NCBI GenBank assembly: GCA_026388985.1 | Contig: JAPLIS010000016.1 | Span: forward strand, 1 to 64,000 | Source: Candidatus Babelota bacterium | GTDB taxonomy: Bacteria > Babelota > Babeliae > Babelales > Vermiphilaceae | Direction of reading: 5' to 3' | DNA length: 64,000 bases | In this document: positions 1-8,301 of the stretch, piece by piece | Numbering within the stretch: the stretch's first letter is position 1 | Layout of the letters: every line of letters begins with the position of its first letter | Position numbers and translations under genes: made by a program | Notes under the pieces: generated by a model | Database searches by the model: none | What the model was told of the DNA's origin: nothing | Seen by the model: the letters and a program-made list of their open reading frames with translations, nothing else

Positions 1-130
1 GGCTCAACCGCCATAGTGGCATCCATCTTCAAAGTACATACATGCTGCTTTTAAAAGACTGATTTCAAAAAAGAAAGATCATTAATTCTGGATTCCCGCC
101 TTCGCGAGAATGACGTAGGAGGCAAGTCTA
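1..130. repeat. Dispersed palindromic repeat, copy 1
   Basis: The stretch at about 22-92 (catccatctt, then atgctg, ttttaaaag, gatcattaat and ctggat) matches the core of the inverted-repeat element at 29392-29508. The first 24 bases match the reverse complement of about 29082-29105 with few mismatches. It is followed by one copy of the roughly 37-bp unit (gcgagaatgac ... ctaatc) that is tandemly repeated at 29.1-29.6 kb. Non-coding, AT-rich, possibly a MITE-like or REP-like element. Confidence 0.7.
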
Positions 131-464
131 TTTTTCTAATCAATAGTTACTTTGCAATCAATATCAAGCGCTTAAAAGCTTCAGACAAAAGCATTTTTTT
201 ATATGTTTAAAATTGGCCAGTTTATCGACTAATCAATCTCCGTTCGCGGTGAGGTGTGAGCGCAGCGAGCCTCGAATCCGTGAATTTTTAACAAGCACTG
301 CATGCAAAAAACATGTTGCAATGTGTCGAGAGCTAGAAGAAATTGCTAAAAACTTATTGCAACAAACAAAGATCATTGAACAGTGGTCCCCGTTTTAATG
401 AGGACCACGGAATGTAGGGCACTAATTATGTTATGTGGACATGCGTTTGTATAAAAAATACCTA
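131..464. repeat. Non-coding region with further repeat fragments
   Basis: Bases 138-180 match the reverse complement of about 29318-29362. Bases 352-420 resemble the right half of the dispersed element (aaacaaagatcatt, a hairpin around cgttttaatgag, then gaatg). Bases 419-464 (gcactaatt ... tgtggacatgcg) recur at 1738-1783 as the start of a tandem duplication. A 61-codon TTG-start frame crosses this region but its end lies in the repeat, so it is not called as a gene. Confidence 0.6.
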
Positions 465-1598
465 CTATTTACCTACAAGCACACCAAAATCAGCTGTATC
501 TATAGGTTTTGCATATGCAAATTTAGTATTTAACTGATTAAATGCGCGCACCTTTTCTGCATCAACTGTTACTTGGCTAGTTACGATATTTTTAGTAAAC
601 ACATGCTTAATAGCACCAAACATATTGGCAAACCATGAATTTGGTTGTGCAGGAATCAACCGATTAACATTAGATAATTCATCAACTAAACATGCTCGAT
701 CTTTATATTCTTGTTCCGTTAAAGAATCTTCACCAATAGTCTGCACTTTATGATAGCCAAGAGATAGCAAGACAGAGTTAATACCATTAATATGTACACC
801 GCCCATAACAATACATACTTTACTTCTCTCTGATGCACCATAAAGAGCATGCAACGTATTGATATCAATTAACTCTAAACCCCACAATAGAAAAGCATTT
901 ACTAAAGTTTCTTTCACCTTATTATCTGCTGCATCAACAATATCCCAATAAAAAGAGTTGCTTGTGCTTAATAAATCTGCAAAAGGAGCTGTTTTTTCAA
1001 GCTTAGTAATAACTGATGTATAATAATCTGCTAAAACAGAACCATCTGTCATGCAATATTCTTTCGCCAGCGCTAATGCATTATTAAATTCTTGAACAAC
1101 CTCTTTGACAGTGGGCCCATACAAACTATTAATATTTCTATGAAATGGGGATAGAATAGGGGAACGAGTATTCCTTAAGGAAATTAACGTAGTATAAAAC
1201 AAATTACTTACAATACGTTGCTGACGACACTCCACATTAATAACATCACATCCATTTCCCGCAAGTATATCTGCTAAAAATTGTAATAGAGCTGGCTTTT
1301 GGCCTTCAGGTAGTTGAAAGGCTACAGGCTTGTAAAGTGGGATATATGCTGCAATTTTTTTATGTGATTGATTGGTAACTTGAAAAGGGTCTTCCACAAG
1401 AAATAATGCTTTATCTTTTTTTAACTGCTCACAACAGGCTACCAATGCCTTACGATTTTCTTGATCAACAGTATTCATCATCGCCACATCTTGCGGACGA
1501 ATGGATTCAACACCGTGCATATCGCTCAGACAATAGACCTCTTGTACTTTATTGCCTGCAGTATCAAACTTATGCCACACATCTATTTTATAAATCAT
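465..1598 (-). CDS. Uncharacterised protein, leaderless paralogue of the next gene
   Basis: A 377-residue protein of unknown function, about half identical to the 394-residue product of the next gene upstream and in the same orientation. Shared blocks include KIDVWHKFDTAGNKVQE, CLSDMH, LF(L/I)VEDP, the central VINxECRQQRIVS, the VCIVMGxVH motif near residue 270 and the C-terminal DTADFGVLVGK. The VMGxVH...LGY pattern faintly recalls the C-terminal motif of TraB/GumN-type proteins, but that is too weak to assign. Unlike its paralogue it has no signal peptide: the ATG follows an AGGGG ribosome site and the protein starts directly at the conserved MIYKIDVWHKF segment. It may be a cytosolic variant or a decaying copy. 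The reading frame is intact. Confidence 0.8.
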   Translation of the reverse strand: MIYKIDVWHKFDTAGNKVQEVYCLSDMHGVESIRPQDVAMMNTVDQENRKALVACCEQLKKDKALFLVEDPFQVTNQSHKKIAAYIPLYKPVAFQLPEGQKPALLQFLADILAGNGCDVINVECRQQRIVSNLFYTTLISLRNTRSPILSPFHRNINSLYGPTVKEVVQEFNNALALAKEYCMTDGSVLADYYTSVITKLEKTAPFADLLSTSNSFYWDIVDAADNKVKETLVNAFLLWGLELIDINTLHALYGASERSKVCIVMGGVHINGINSVLLSLGYHKVQTIGEDSLTEQEYKDRACLVDELSNVNRLIPAQPNSWFANMFGAIKHVFTKNIVTSQVTVDAEKVRAFNQLNTKFAYAKPIDTADFGVLVGK

Positions 1599-1641
1599 GA
1601 AAAACCCCTAAAAAAATATACACAATTACAATCAAAAAAAA

Positions 1642-1712
1642 TTAAAGCTGCGGCTCGCTGACATCAGCAGCCATGTTGACCTCCGCTACTTGATCAATAC
1701 TAGATACTGGCA
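1642..1712 (-). pseudogene. Remnant of the 3' end of the MBL-fold hydrolase gene
   Basis: About 70 bp are almost identical to 3027-3097, the last 23 or so codons and stop of the hydrolase gene further upstream. The match continues through the adjoining non-coding bases (1604-1641 against 2986-3026). It is a footprint of the tandem duplication that made the two paralogues at 465-1598 and 1784-2968. No start or domain remains. Confidence 0.8.
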
Positions 1713-1783
1713 GGCCAATCGGATCCAGGACTATAGAGCACTAATTGTGCTATGTGGACATGCGTTTGTATAAAAAATACCTA

Positions 1784-2968
1784 CTACTTACCTACAAGCA
1801 CACCAAAATCAGCTGTGTCGAGAGGCTTTATATATGCAAATTTCTTGCTTAATTGATTAAACTTAATCCCATAAAACATGGCATAAGCAAAATTAACTGG
1901 TACTTGAATACTATTTTGTACATAATCCCACCACGTAGCAACTTTTTGAGAAGGAACAAATTGAGTAACATTGAACAACTTATCCATGTACGTTGCTCGC
2001 GATAACCATTCTTGCTCTGTTAACATCTCTGTACCAATAGTTTGTATTTTACGATACCCTAACTGCGGCAATACGGCGTTGACACCATGCACATGCACAG
2101 AACCCATTACTATACACACTTTATCTGCATCAGTTGCATTATATACAGCATGTAGCGTATGCATATCAAGATGCTCAAGGCCCCACACCAGAAATGCTTG
2201 CTGAAAAGCAGTTTTATTAATAGCCGATATAGCATCCAGCTGATCCCAATAATAACAATTAGCTGTATTAAGCAAATTCACAAAAGGCTCTGTTTTTTCA
2301 AGCTTGGCTAGTGTAGCTGCATAGTAATCTGCTAAAGCAGAACCATCAGACAAACTATACTCTTTAACCCGCGCCATTGAATCAGTGAATTCTTTCACGA
2401 TTTCTTTAACAGTGGCGCCATACAATGTATTAATATTAGTGTGGTATTGTGCCAAAAGAGGTGATTGTATCCTCCTGAATTCAACTAAACAACTATATAA
2501 TTGCTGACTGACTATTCGTTGCTGGCGACATTCAGCATTAATAACCTTGCATTCATGATCACGCAAATAATCGGCTAAAAATTGTAATAAAATTGGCTTT
2601 TGACCATCAGGCTGAGCAAGGGCTACTGGTTTATATACAGAGAGATATGCCTTTATTTTTTCATGCGTAACATCGGCTGCAGATTGTGGGTCTTCCACAA
2701 TAAACAGTGTATTATCTTTTTTGAACTGCTCACTATAACTCAATAACGCTACCCGTTGTTCTTGCTCTATCTTATTGAGCCTGCAAACTTCTTCTGGCTT
2801 TAAAAGTGTTTCCATACTATGCATATCACTTAAACAATACAACTCTTGCACCTTATTGCCAGCAGTATCAAACTTATGCCACACATCTATTTTGTGAATA
2901 TAGGCACTAGCATTAACAACAGATAAAAAACCAATAAGACCAAATAACTTTTTCACCCTAACAAACAT
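1784..2968 (-). CDS. Uncharacterised secreted protein
   Basis: A 394-residue protein starting MFVRVKKLFGLIGFLSVVNA, a good signal peptide (basic start, hydrophobic core, small residues near 20-22), so probably exported. The mature part begins YIHKIDVWHKFDTAGNKVQE and is collinear with the gene at 465-1598. Conserved blocks are CLSDMH, IVEDP, ECRQQRIVS, KEYSLSDGSALADYY, VCIVMGSVHVHGVNAVL and the identical C-terminus. I do not recognise a family. The MGSVH...LGYRKIQTIG segment resembles the glycine-histidine motif of TraB/GumN-like hydrolases only loosely. The gene and its flanks form the parental half of a roughly 1.3-kb tandem duplication. The downstream flank (1738-1816) and upstream flank (2986-3097) are far better conserved between copies than the coding core. 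Confidence 0.8.
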   Translation of the reverse strand: MFVRVKKLFGLIGFLSVVNASAYIHKIDVWHKFDTAGNKVQELYCLSDMHSMETLLKPEEVCRLNKIEQEQRVALLSYSEQFKKDNTLFIVEDPQSAADVTHEKIKAYLSVYKPVALAQPDGQKPILLQFLADYLRDHECKVINAECRQQRIVSQQLYSCLVEFRRIQSPLLAQYHTNINTLYGATVKEIVKEFTDSMARVKEYSLSDGSALADYYAATLAKLEKTEPFVNLLNTANCYYWDQLDAISAINKTAFQQAFLVWGLEHLDMHTLHAVYNATDADKVCIVMGSVHVHGVNAVLPQLGYRKIQTIGTEMLTEQEWLSRATYMDKLFNVTQFVPSQKVATWWDYVQNSIQVPVNFAYAMFYGIKFNQLSKKFAYIKPLDTADFGVLVGK

Positions 2969-3026
2969 AGTCGCATCCCCCTAAAAAAACCCTAAAAAAA
3001 ATATACACAATTACAAACAAAAAAAA

Positions 3027-4073
3027 TTAAAGCTGCGGCTCGCTGACATCAGCAGCCATGTTGACCTCCCCTACTTGATCAATACTAGATACTGGCACAT
3101 CAAAACGTTGGCCTATTTTTAACACAGACAGCTGCTTAGATCCTAAGCGATGCTGATTAGAAAACCACCATTGCCGGAGCTTATTAACTGGTTCATCAAA
3201 ATGATCATTACCAAATGAAAAAGTACCCCAATGCATAGGAATCATATGCTGCGCGCCAACATCCAAAAATGTTTCTCCCGCCTCATCCGCATCAACATGC
3301 GAATGCCGCATCCATGATCGTGGTTCACCCGGGCCGATAGGTATTAAGGCAAGGCCAATAGTGGGAAAAATATGCTTAATACGGGCAAAACATTCTGGCC
3401 TATAGGCAGTATCGCCGGCAAAATAAATCTGCTGCTGGCCAACATGAATAACCCAGCCACCCCATAATGATTTATTTTTATCAAGCAATCCTCGTTGTGA
3501 CCAATGGTGTGCAGGCACAAAAGTACAGGCAACTGCTCCCGATTGATCATGATTAGAAACGGCATGCTCCTGTTCCCACTCAAATTCATGCACGTGGGCA
3601 AAACCACGTTTATCAAACCAGCTTTTATCCCCCATAGGGACCAACATCTGCGCTTGATTGTTACTTATTTTTTTTATATACAATAAACTTTTTTCATCCA
3701 TATGATCACGATGATTATGAGAAATAAGTACCGCATGCACAGGAGGCACATTATCTAGCGGTATGCCTAGGGGTAACATCCGTGGATATATCCATGAAGG
3801 CTGATCAAAAATAGGATCAGTTATTATATTCACTCCATGCATCTGAATCAAAAACGAGGAGTGACCCAGCCACGTAACGCTTGGTTCTATTTGACAATTA
3901 TTAATAGCATGCTGATCAACCCATATGGTCGGATCAGTAGGAATATTAAAGGGACGCTTAATAAATGAACGAATGGATGAAGGGATAGTATCAAACAAAA
4001 ATGATTCTGGCTTATGATCTTTGTCAAAATAAAAGCGACCATTACGCTTGAAAGGAAATAGCTTTTTTGCCAT
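3027..4073 (-). CDS. Metallo-beta-lactamase-fold hydrolase (NAPE-PLD/UlaG-like)
   Basis: A 348-residue MBL-fold metal-dependent hydrolase. The metal-binding HNHRDH motif sits at about residues 119-124, preceded by the strand-turn VTWLGHSSFLI and ITDPIF. Further ligands are probably in VPAHHW, AGDTAY and IPMHWGTF. This order is typical of the N-acyl-phosphatidylethanolamine phospholipase D-like group, cytosolic here because there is no leader. The natural substrate cannot be told from sequence. I chose the ATG at 4073, which has AGGTG eight bases upstream, over an in-frame GTG at 4091. The last codons are duplicated as a fragment at 1642-1712. Confidence 0.9.
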   Translation of the reverse strand: MAKKLFPFKRNGRFYFDKDHKPESFLFDTIPSSIRSFIKRPFNIPTDPTIWVDQHAINNCQIEPSVTWLGHSSFLIQMHGVNIITDPIFDQPSWIYPRMLPLGIPLDNVPPVHAVLISHNHRDHMDEKSLLYIKKISNNQAQMLVPMGDKSWFDKRGFAHVHEFEWEQEHAVSNHDQSGAVACTFVPAHHWSQRGLLDKNKSLWGGWVIHVGQQQIYFAGDTAYRPECFARIKHIFPTIGLALIPIGPGEPRSWMRHSHVDADEAGETFLDVGAQHMIPMHWGTFSFGNDHFDEPVNKLRQWWFSNQHRLGSKQLSVLKIGQRFDVPVSSIDQVGEVNMAADVSEPQL

Positions 4074-4407
4074 TTTTAGACACCTAATCACACAACTTTA
4101 TAAAAAAAACAGCTTTATTCCAGAATGCCCAAAAAGAGCTTATCCGTCAACACTTTATGGGTTTTATAAACAAAAAAGAAAAGGGGTTTAAAAAATTATC
4201 CCCTACCCAGACAGAATGTCACGGATAGGGGAAATGGAGGTTATCTACGTAAAAATATCTTTTTTGGTATTAATTCTTACCCATTCAAGACATTATGTAT
4301 GATACTTGATCGGTTCATAAAAATCAAACATTTTATATAACTTTTTTCATGAATAACTATTGAAAAACATACATCAAAAATTCTTACAACAAAAATACCT
4401 ATTGCAT
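4074..4407. other. Intergenic region with possible terminator
   Basis: AT-rich, with no frame of note. The inverted repeat CCCCTA (4200-4205) and TAGGGG (4226-4231) encloses a 20-base loop and may be a weak terminator or processing site for the minus-strand acyl-CoA ligase gene. It lacks a strong T-tract, so confidence is low. Confidence 0.35.
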
Positions 4408-5961
4408 TTATTTGGCAATAAGACGTTGCCTTAAAACTTTCTTATCAACCTTGCCTGTAGGCGTTGTTGGCAAGCTTTCAATGGAACAGATAAAAGAACG
4501 TGGCACTTTATAGCGCGCCAGACGCTGCAAGCATAATACACGCAGAGTTTGTTCAATCAATGCATCTGGAGAACGCAACTGCACAAAGGCAACTGGTACT
4601 TCTCCTCCCTCATCATCAATAGCTCCAACAACCCCCGCCCCTATCACATTTCCATGACTTAAGAGCACATTTTCAATTTCTTGTGGATAAATATTAAAGC
4701 CTTTATGGATAATAAGATCTTTTAAGCGACCCGTTATAACAATAGTATTTGTTGCATCAATATAGCCCAAATCGCCGGTTCTAAAAAAGCCATTCACCAA
4801 TACCCGCTTGGTTAATTCCGGCTCATGATAGTAGCCTATCATTACATGTGGACCCGACGTCCACAATTCACCAATGGCGCCTACCGGTAGATCAACGCCT
4901 TGCTCATTGCGGGCAACACAGATCACATCAATCAACGGCTTGCCTACGGTGCCGGTCGGCCCTGCATATACTTCTAAATCAACAGCTATCACCGGAGACG
5001 TTTCAGTTAATCCATAGCCATTACATATTTTTCTACGATACAACAATGCAAAAGCACCACGAATTTTATCTGGCAACGCATCTCCGCCCGACACAAAATA
5101 TTCAACTGAATCTAGCGGCGCTGTTTTTAAGAGACAAAGCATACCATACAATGCCGGCACGCCTAAGAAAAATGTTGGCTTATGTGCCAGGCCACGGACA
5201 ATTAAACGCCGATCAATTTTTGAAACCAAAATTACTGTGCACCCTGTTAGCATAGGGGCCCACACACAGGTATTTTGTGCAAAAACATGAAACAAGGGCA
5301 ATACCGCAAAAATACGCTCACCTGCCCGAATCACTTTTTGCAATCGTGCTATTACTTGCAATACATTAGTAACAATAGCGCGAGAACTCAACATTACCCC
5401 TTTAGGAACGCCTGTAGTGCCAGAAGTATACAAAAGTGCACATACCGCATCGTGCTCTTGTTCTATTATATCATCTGAAGATGCTTCAGTTAATAAAGCA
5501 GTATCAGTAGACATATCTGATGGAATAATAATAGGAATAGTAATGCCTACAAACAGTGAAATCCTATCGCTACTGGTGCAGATAATTTTTGGCTGAGCAT
5601 CAGTCACAATATAGTGTAATTCATGTTCTTTTAAAAAGGTATTAACTGGCACCACTACGGCACCCGCTTGCCATACAGCAAAATAAGCGATATAAAAATC
5701 AGGTGAATTTTCAAAGCAAATAAGCACCCTATCTCCACGCACAACTCCCCGCTGTTTAAGCAACCGTGCTCCCGCACGTGCTCGCTGATACAATTGCTCA
5801 AAGGTAATCCGCTCATCTTGATATATAAGCGCTAGCCGATCACCAAACCTATCGGCTGCGTGCCGCAACATAGCTCCTGCATACAATAAATTTCCCTGAA
5901 CGGTTATCTCATTACGCACGCATTCAAATAACTGTCGCTCTGTATCTACATTATACTTCAT
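4408..5961 (-). CDS. Acyl-CoA synthetase / AMP-forming ligase
   Basis: A 517-residue member of the adenylate-forming superfamily, closest in pattern to long-chain fatty acid-CoA ligases (FadD-like). Activation would proceed through an acyl-AMP and then transfer to CoA. The phosphate-binding motif LLYTSGTTGVPKGVM is at 177-190. NGYGLTETSP lies near 315-325, the TGDLG hinge aspartate region near 395 and the catalytic lysine in TPTGKVDKKVL near the C-terminus. Length is normal for the family. It starts 7 bases after a ferredoxin gene on the same strand, so the two are probably cotranscribed. A fatty-acid substrate is likely but not certain, as O-succinylbenzoate or other ligases look similar. 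Confidence 0.9.
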   Translation of the reverse strand: MKYNVDTERQLFECVRNEITVQGNLLYAGAMLRHAADRFGDRLALIYQDERITFEQLYQRARAGARLLKQRGVVRGDRVLICFENSPDFYIAYFAVWQAGAVVVPVNTFLKEHELHYIVTDAQPKIICTSSDRISLFVGITIPIIIPSDMSTDTALLTEASSDDIIEQEHDAVCALLYTSGTTGVPKGVMLSSRAIVTNVLQVIARLQKVIRAGERIFAVLPLFHVFAQNTCVWAPMLTGCTVILVSKIDRRLIVRGLAHKPTFFLGVPALYGMLCLLKTAPLDSVEYFVSGGDALPDKIRGAFALLYRRKICNGYGLTETSPVIAVDLEVYAGPTGTVGKPLIDVICVARNEQGVDLPVGAIGELWTSGPHVMIGYYHEPELTKRVLVNGFFRTGDLGYIDATNTIVITGRLKDLIIHKGFNIYPQEIENVLLSHGNVIGAGVVGAIDDEGGEVPVAFVQLRSPDALIEQTLRVLCLQRLARYKVPRSFICSIESLPTTPTGKVDKKVLRQRLIAK

Positions 5962-5968
5962 GGATCAA

Positions 5969-6154
5969 CTACTCCTCAATTTTGATTACTTGTACTGGAC
6001 ACCTGGCAACCGCTTTTTTAATCAGTTCAGCATTTTTTTCAATATCCACGTCTTGCTTTACACGAGACACATCTGTTACCTCAAATACCTCTGGAGCAGT
6101 AAACGCACACGTACCGCACGTAATACATCCGGGTGTTACAACAACTTTTTTCAT
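5969..6154 (-). CDS. Ferredoxin, single 4Fe-4S
   Basis: A 61-residue ferredoxin with cysteines at 10, 13, 16 and 52 in the pattern CxxCxxC...CP, as in mono-cluster [4Fe-4S] ferredoxins. The second-cluster cysteine positions are replaced (TAPEVFEV). The rest is acidic, as expected of an electron carrier. It is the first gene of a two-gene unit with the acyl-CoA ligase and is divergent from tmk. Its electron partners are not in this window. Confidence 0.92.
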   Translation of the reverse strand: MKKVVVTPGCITCGTCAFTAPEVFEVTDVSRVKQDVDIEKNAELIKKAVARCPVQVIKIEE

Positions 6155-6187
6155 AAGACAAATTCCTATTAATGTTTTATACTAAAG

Positions 6188-6207
6188 CCTTATATATTAA
6201 TATAAGG
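6188..6207 (+). promoter_or_regulatory. Palindrome in the tmk leader
   Basis: CCTTATAT and ATATAAGG form perfect 8-bp arms around ATTA. The right arm contains the AAGG ribosome site of tmk, eight to nine bases before its ATG. It may be an operator between the divergent ferredoxin and tmk genes or a weak hairpin over the ribosome site. Confidence 0.35.
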
Positions 6208-6215
6208 TAAATCAC

Positions 6216-6857
6216 ATGCAGATCAAAACAGGTCTTTTAATTGCTATCGAAGGCATTGATGGTGCGGGGAAAAGCACTTTAGCAAACATTCTTGCACGCC
6301 AATTAATTGCTCTCAATCATTCAGTTATTCTTACCAAAGAACCTGGTGGCACTCATCTTGGCAAGCAGTTGCGAGATATTTTACAAACACAATTATACCC
6401 CTTAGACCCAAAAGCAGAATATCTATTATTTGCCGCTGACCGTGCGCAACACTTTCATGATATCATTATCCCTTATTTACAACAAAACAATATAGTAATT
6501 TCTGATCGCATGTCAGATTCATCATTAGTCTACCAGGGATATGGACGTGGGCTTGATATATCTACATTGCAAACCATTAATGCATGGGCCATGAATAATA
6601 TAACTCCTGATATTACTATCTATGTGCGGGTTGCTTATACCGTGGCGCGTGAACGCATCTTGCAACGAAACATGCAATTGACCGCTTTTGAAAAGGAACA
6701 AGACATCTTTTTGCAAAAACTAGTGGTCGGCTTTGATGATTTACTACTCAGCAACCCACACTGCATAGTTATTGATGGCACCACCACTCCTGAAATAGTC
6801 GCTATAACCGCAATTGAGAAAGTGCTACAATGGATAAAATCCCGTACCAAGCAATAG
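6216..6857 (+). CDS. tmk: Thymidylate kinase
   Basis: A 213-residue dTMP kinase, which phosphorylates dTMP to dTDP with ATP. The P-loop EGIDGAGKST is at 13-22, followed by KEPGGT and the DR motif in DRMSDSSLVYQGYGRG at about 98-113, all hallmarks of the family. Length is standard. The gene overlaps the following holB-like frame by 28 bases, an arrangement (tmk-holB) common in bacteria. AAGG stands just upstream of the ATG. Confidence 0.96.
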   Translation: MQIKTGLLIAIEGIDGAGKSTLANILARQLIALNHSVILTKEPGGTHLGKQLRDILQTQLYPLDPKAEYLLFAADRAQHFHDIIIPYLQQNNIVISDRMSDSSLVYQGYGRGLDISTLQTINAWAMNNITPDITIYVRVAYTVARERILQRNMQLTAFEKEQDIFLQKLVVGFDDLLLSNPHCIVIDGTTTPEIVAITAIEKVLQWIKSRTKQ

Positions 6858-7594
6858 ATACTACAGAGGGAAACAATCATAACCCCTCGCAACTATTTAT
6901 TGGTCAACACAGCGCGCCCGAAACATATGCCATAGAGTATATACAAAAAAAACTATGCCCGCATAATGGATGCTTAGTATGTACAACATGTCGTAATATT
7001 CACGATAAGCAGCATCATGCCATGCGTTGGTTTTTCCCTGAAAAAGCATATACACGAGATGAACTCGCCCCCCTTTTTCAGACACTTTCGTTTGCGCTAG
7101 ATGCTGATGAGCTCTTTTTTATAGTTATTGAAAAAGCTGATTACTTAACAGCAGCCTGCGCGAATAGCTTGCTTAAATCAATTGAAGAGCCTCCCGCTGG
7201 CTATCACTTTTTATTGCTTACCGATAGACCAGATCAAATACTTCCCACTATACGTTCACGCTGTACCACTTTTACCGTGCAATCAACTCACATCCAGAGC
7301 AGCACAGATCCTTTATTCCACCTATTTACTACCAGCACCCCATCAGACCCCTCTCTTTTTTTGAAAATGCTGGATAAAGAAAAACCGACTGAACAAAGAA
7401 GTATTGCTCTTTTGGATAAACTTCTTGCCCACTGGATTACCAGCTATAAAAACGCGCTCGCCGCTGGTGATGTTGATATGCAGAATAATTCGCAACGCGT
7501 ACTTAACGTGTTAGCTCCCGCTATCAAACATCCCCCTATGCCCGGCAGCAGCAAAATTATGTGGAAAAATCTTTTTTTGCAGATAAAAAAATAG
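6830..7594 (+). CDS. holB: DNA polymerase III delta-prime subunit
   Basis: A 254-residue clamp-loader subunit of the AAA+ family. The Walker A position is degenerate (LFIGQHSAPETYAIEY, with no GKT/S), as is usual for delta-prime, which does not hydrolyse ATP. A four-cysteine zinc module is partly visible (CPHNGCLVCTTC, near 43-54). Later motifs are the EKADYLTAACANSLLKSIEEPP segment and the sensor/SRC motif RSRC near residue 143. It is coupled to tmk by the 28-base overlap. The C-terminal collar domain is short and divergent. The identification rests on the motifs plus the tmk neighbour. Confidence 0.87.
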   Translation: MDKIPYQAIDTTEGNNHNPSQLFIGQHSAPETYAIEYIQKKLCPHNGCLVCTTCRNIHDKQHHAMRWFFPEKAYTRDELAPLFQTLSFALDADELFFIVIEKADYLTAACANSLLKSIEEPPAGYHFLLLTDRPDQILPTIRSRCTTFTVQSTHIQSSTDPLFHLFTTSTPSDPSLFLKMLDKEKPTEQRSIALLDKLLAHWITSYKNALAAGDVDMQNNSQRVLNVLAPAIKHPPMPGSSKIMWKNLFLQIKK

Positions 7595-7691
7595 TATACT
7601 TTGGCTTTTTTTTACTGTTATCTCTATATATGAAACCGATATATATCTAAAATAGATAGCGTGCTATTAATATAATCGTTAGGAATCAGCC

Positions 7692-8171
7692 ATGAATTAC
7701 AAAATAATTCCCATAAGTCTTTTTATATTTGCAACTCCACTCCTTAATGCACAACTAGAACCTCAAAAAGCAACCTCATCTACAGCAAAAATAGTTGCCC
7801 AGAACAATAGTAGGTCAACTGCTGAAATAAATGATACATCAATAACAATTACGCCGTCTCCTGTACAGATAGTCTATGAAGTGCAAGAAGTATGGTGTGC
7901 TTGTTTAAAAAACATTATATTGCATAGCACCATTGGCTTTGTTTCTGGCAGCGTTACCGGCGCTGGGTGTGCTTTGCTGGAAAACTTTTCAGGTAGAGAA
8001 TATAGATACCTGTGGCCACTTTATTGGGTTACGGAAGCAGGAGAACGTCACGCTATTGGCGTTGCTATAGATGAGCAGATGCAAAAACACCACATAAACC
8101 CTTCAAAGATCAGAAATCGTTCTGCCTTGATTGGATCATGGACCGCATATCTTTTATTAAAAAACAGGTAA
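7692..8171 (+). CDS. Small secreted or envelope protein, unknown
   Basis: A 159-residue protein with a signal peptide (MNYKIIPISLFIFATPLLNA then QLEPQ). A Ser/Thr-rich linker follows, then a segment rich in glycine and small residues (HSTIGFVSGSVTGAGCALLENF, near 77-98) that could enter a membrane. The C-terminal part has no features I recognise. The ATG is preceded by AGGAATC. It lies alone between holB and pheT. No function is assigned. Confidence 0.75.
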   Translation: MNYKIIPISLFIFATPLLNAQLEPQKATSSTAKIVAQNNSRSTAEINDTSITITPSPVQIVYEVQEVWCACLKNIILHSTIGFVSGSVTGAGCALLENFSGREYRYLWPLYWVTEAGERHAIGVAIDEQMQKHHINPSKIRNRSALIGSWTAYLLLKNR

Positions 8172-8301
8172 AATATCTCTATTCTCATTATAAATAATTA
8201 TCACAACAATCAATTGATTGAGCATTGAAGCTTTTGCTCTTTTAACGTATGCTGAAATAGTATATTTTTTGCATGCAGCAAGACGTAAAGGCACAAACCC
8301 A

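Noticed and set aside
213-398. 61-codon frame near the window start
   Set aside because: TTG start without ribosome site; its end lies in a copy of the dispersed repeat and its product resembles no protein.
4848-5255. 135-codon frame opposite the acyl-CoA ligase
   Set aside because: Antisense shadow of a gene with clear catalytic motifs.
8218-8301. N-terminal extension of pheT from a TTG
   Set aside because: The 28 extra residues do not match the PheT family, whose N-terminus starts at the ATG at 8302 with a ribosome site.
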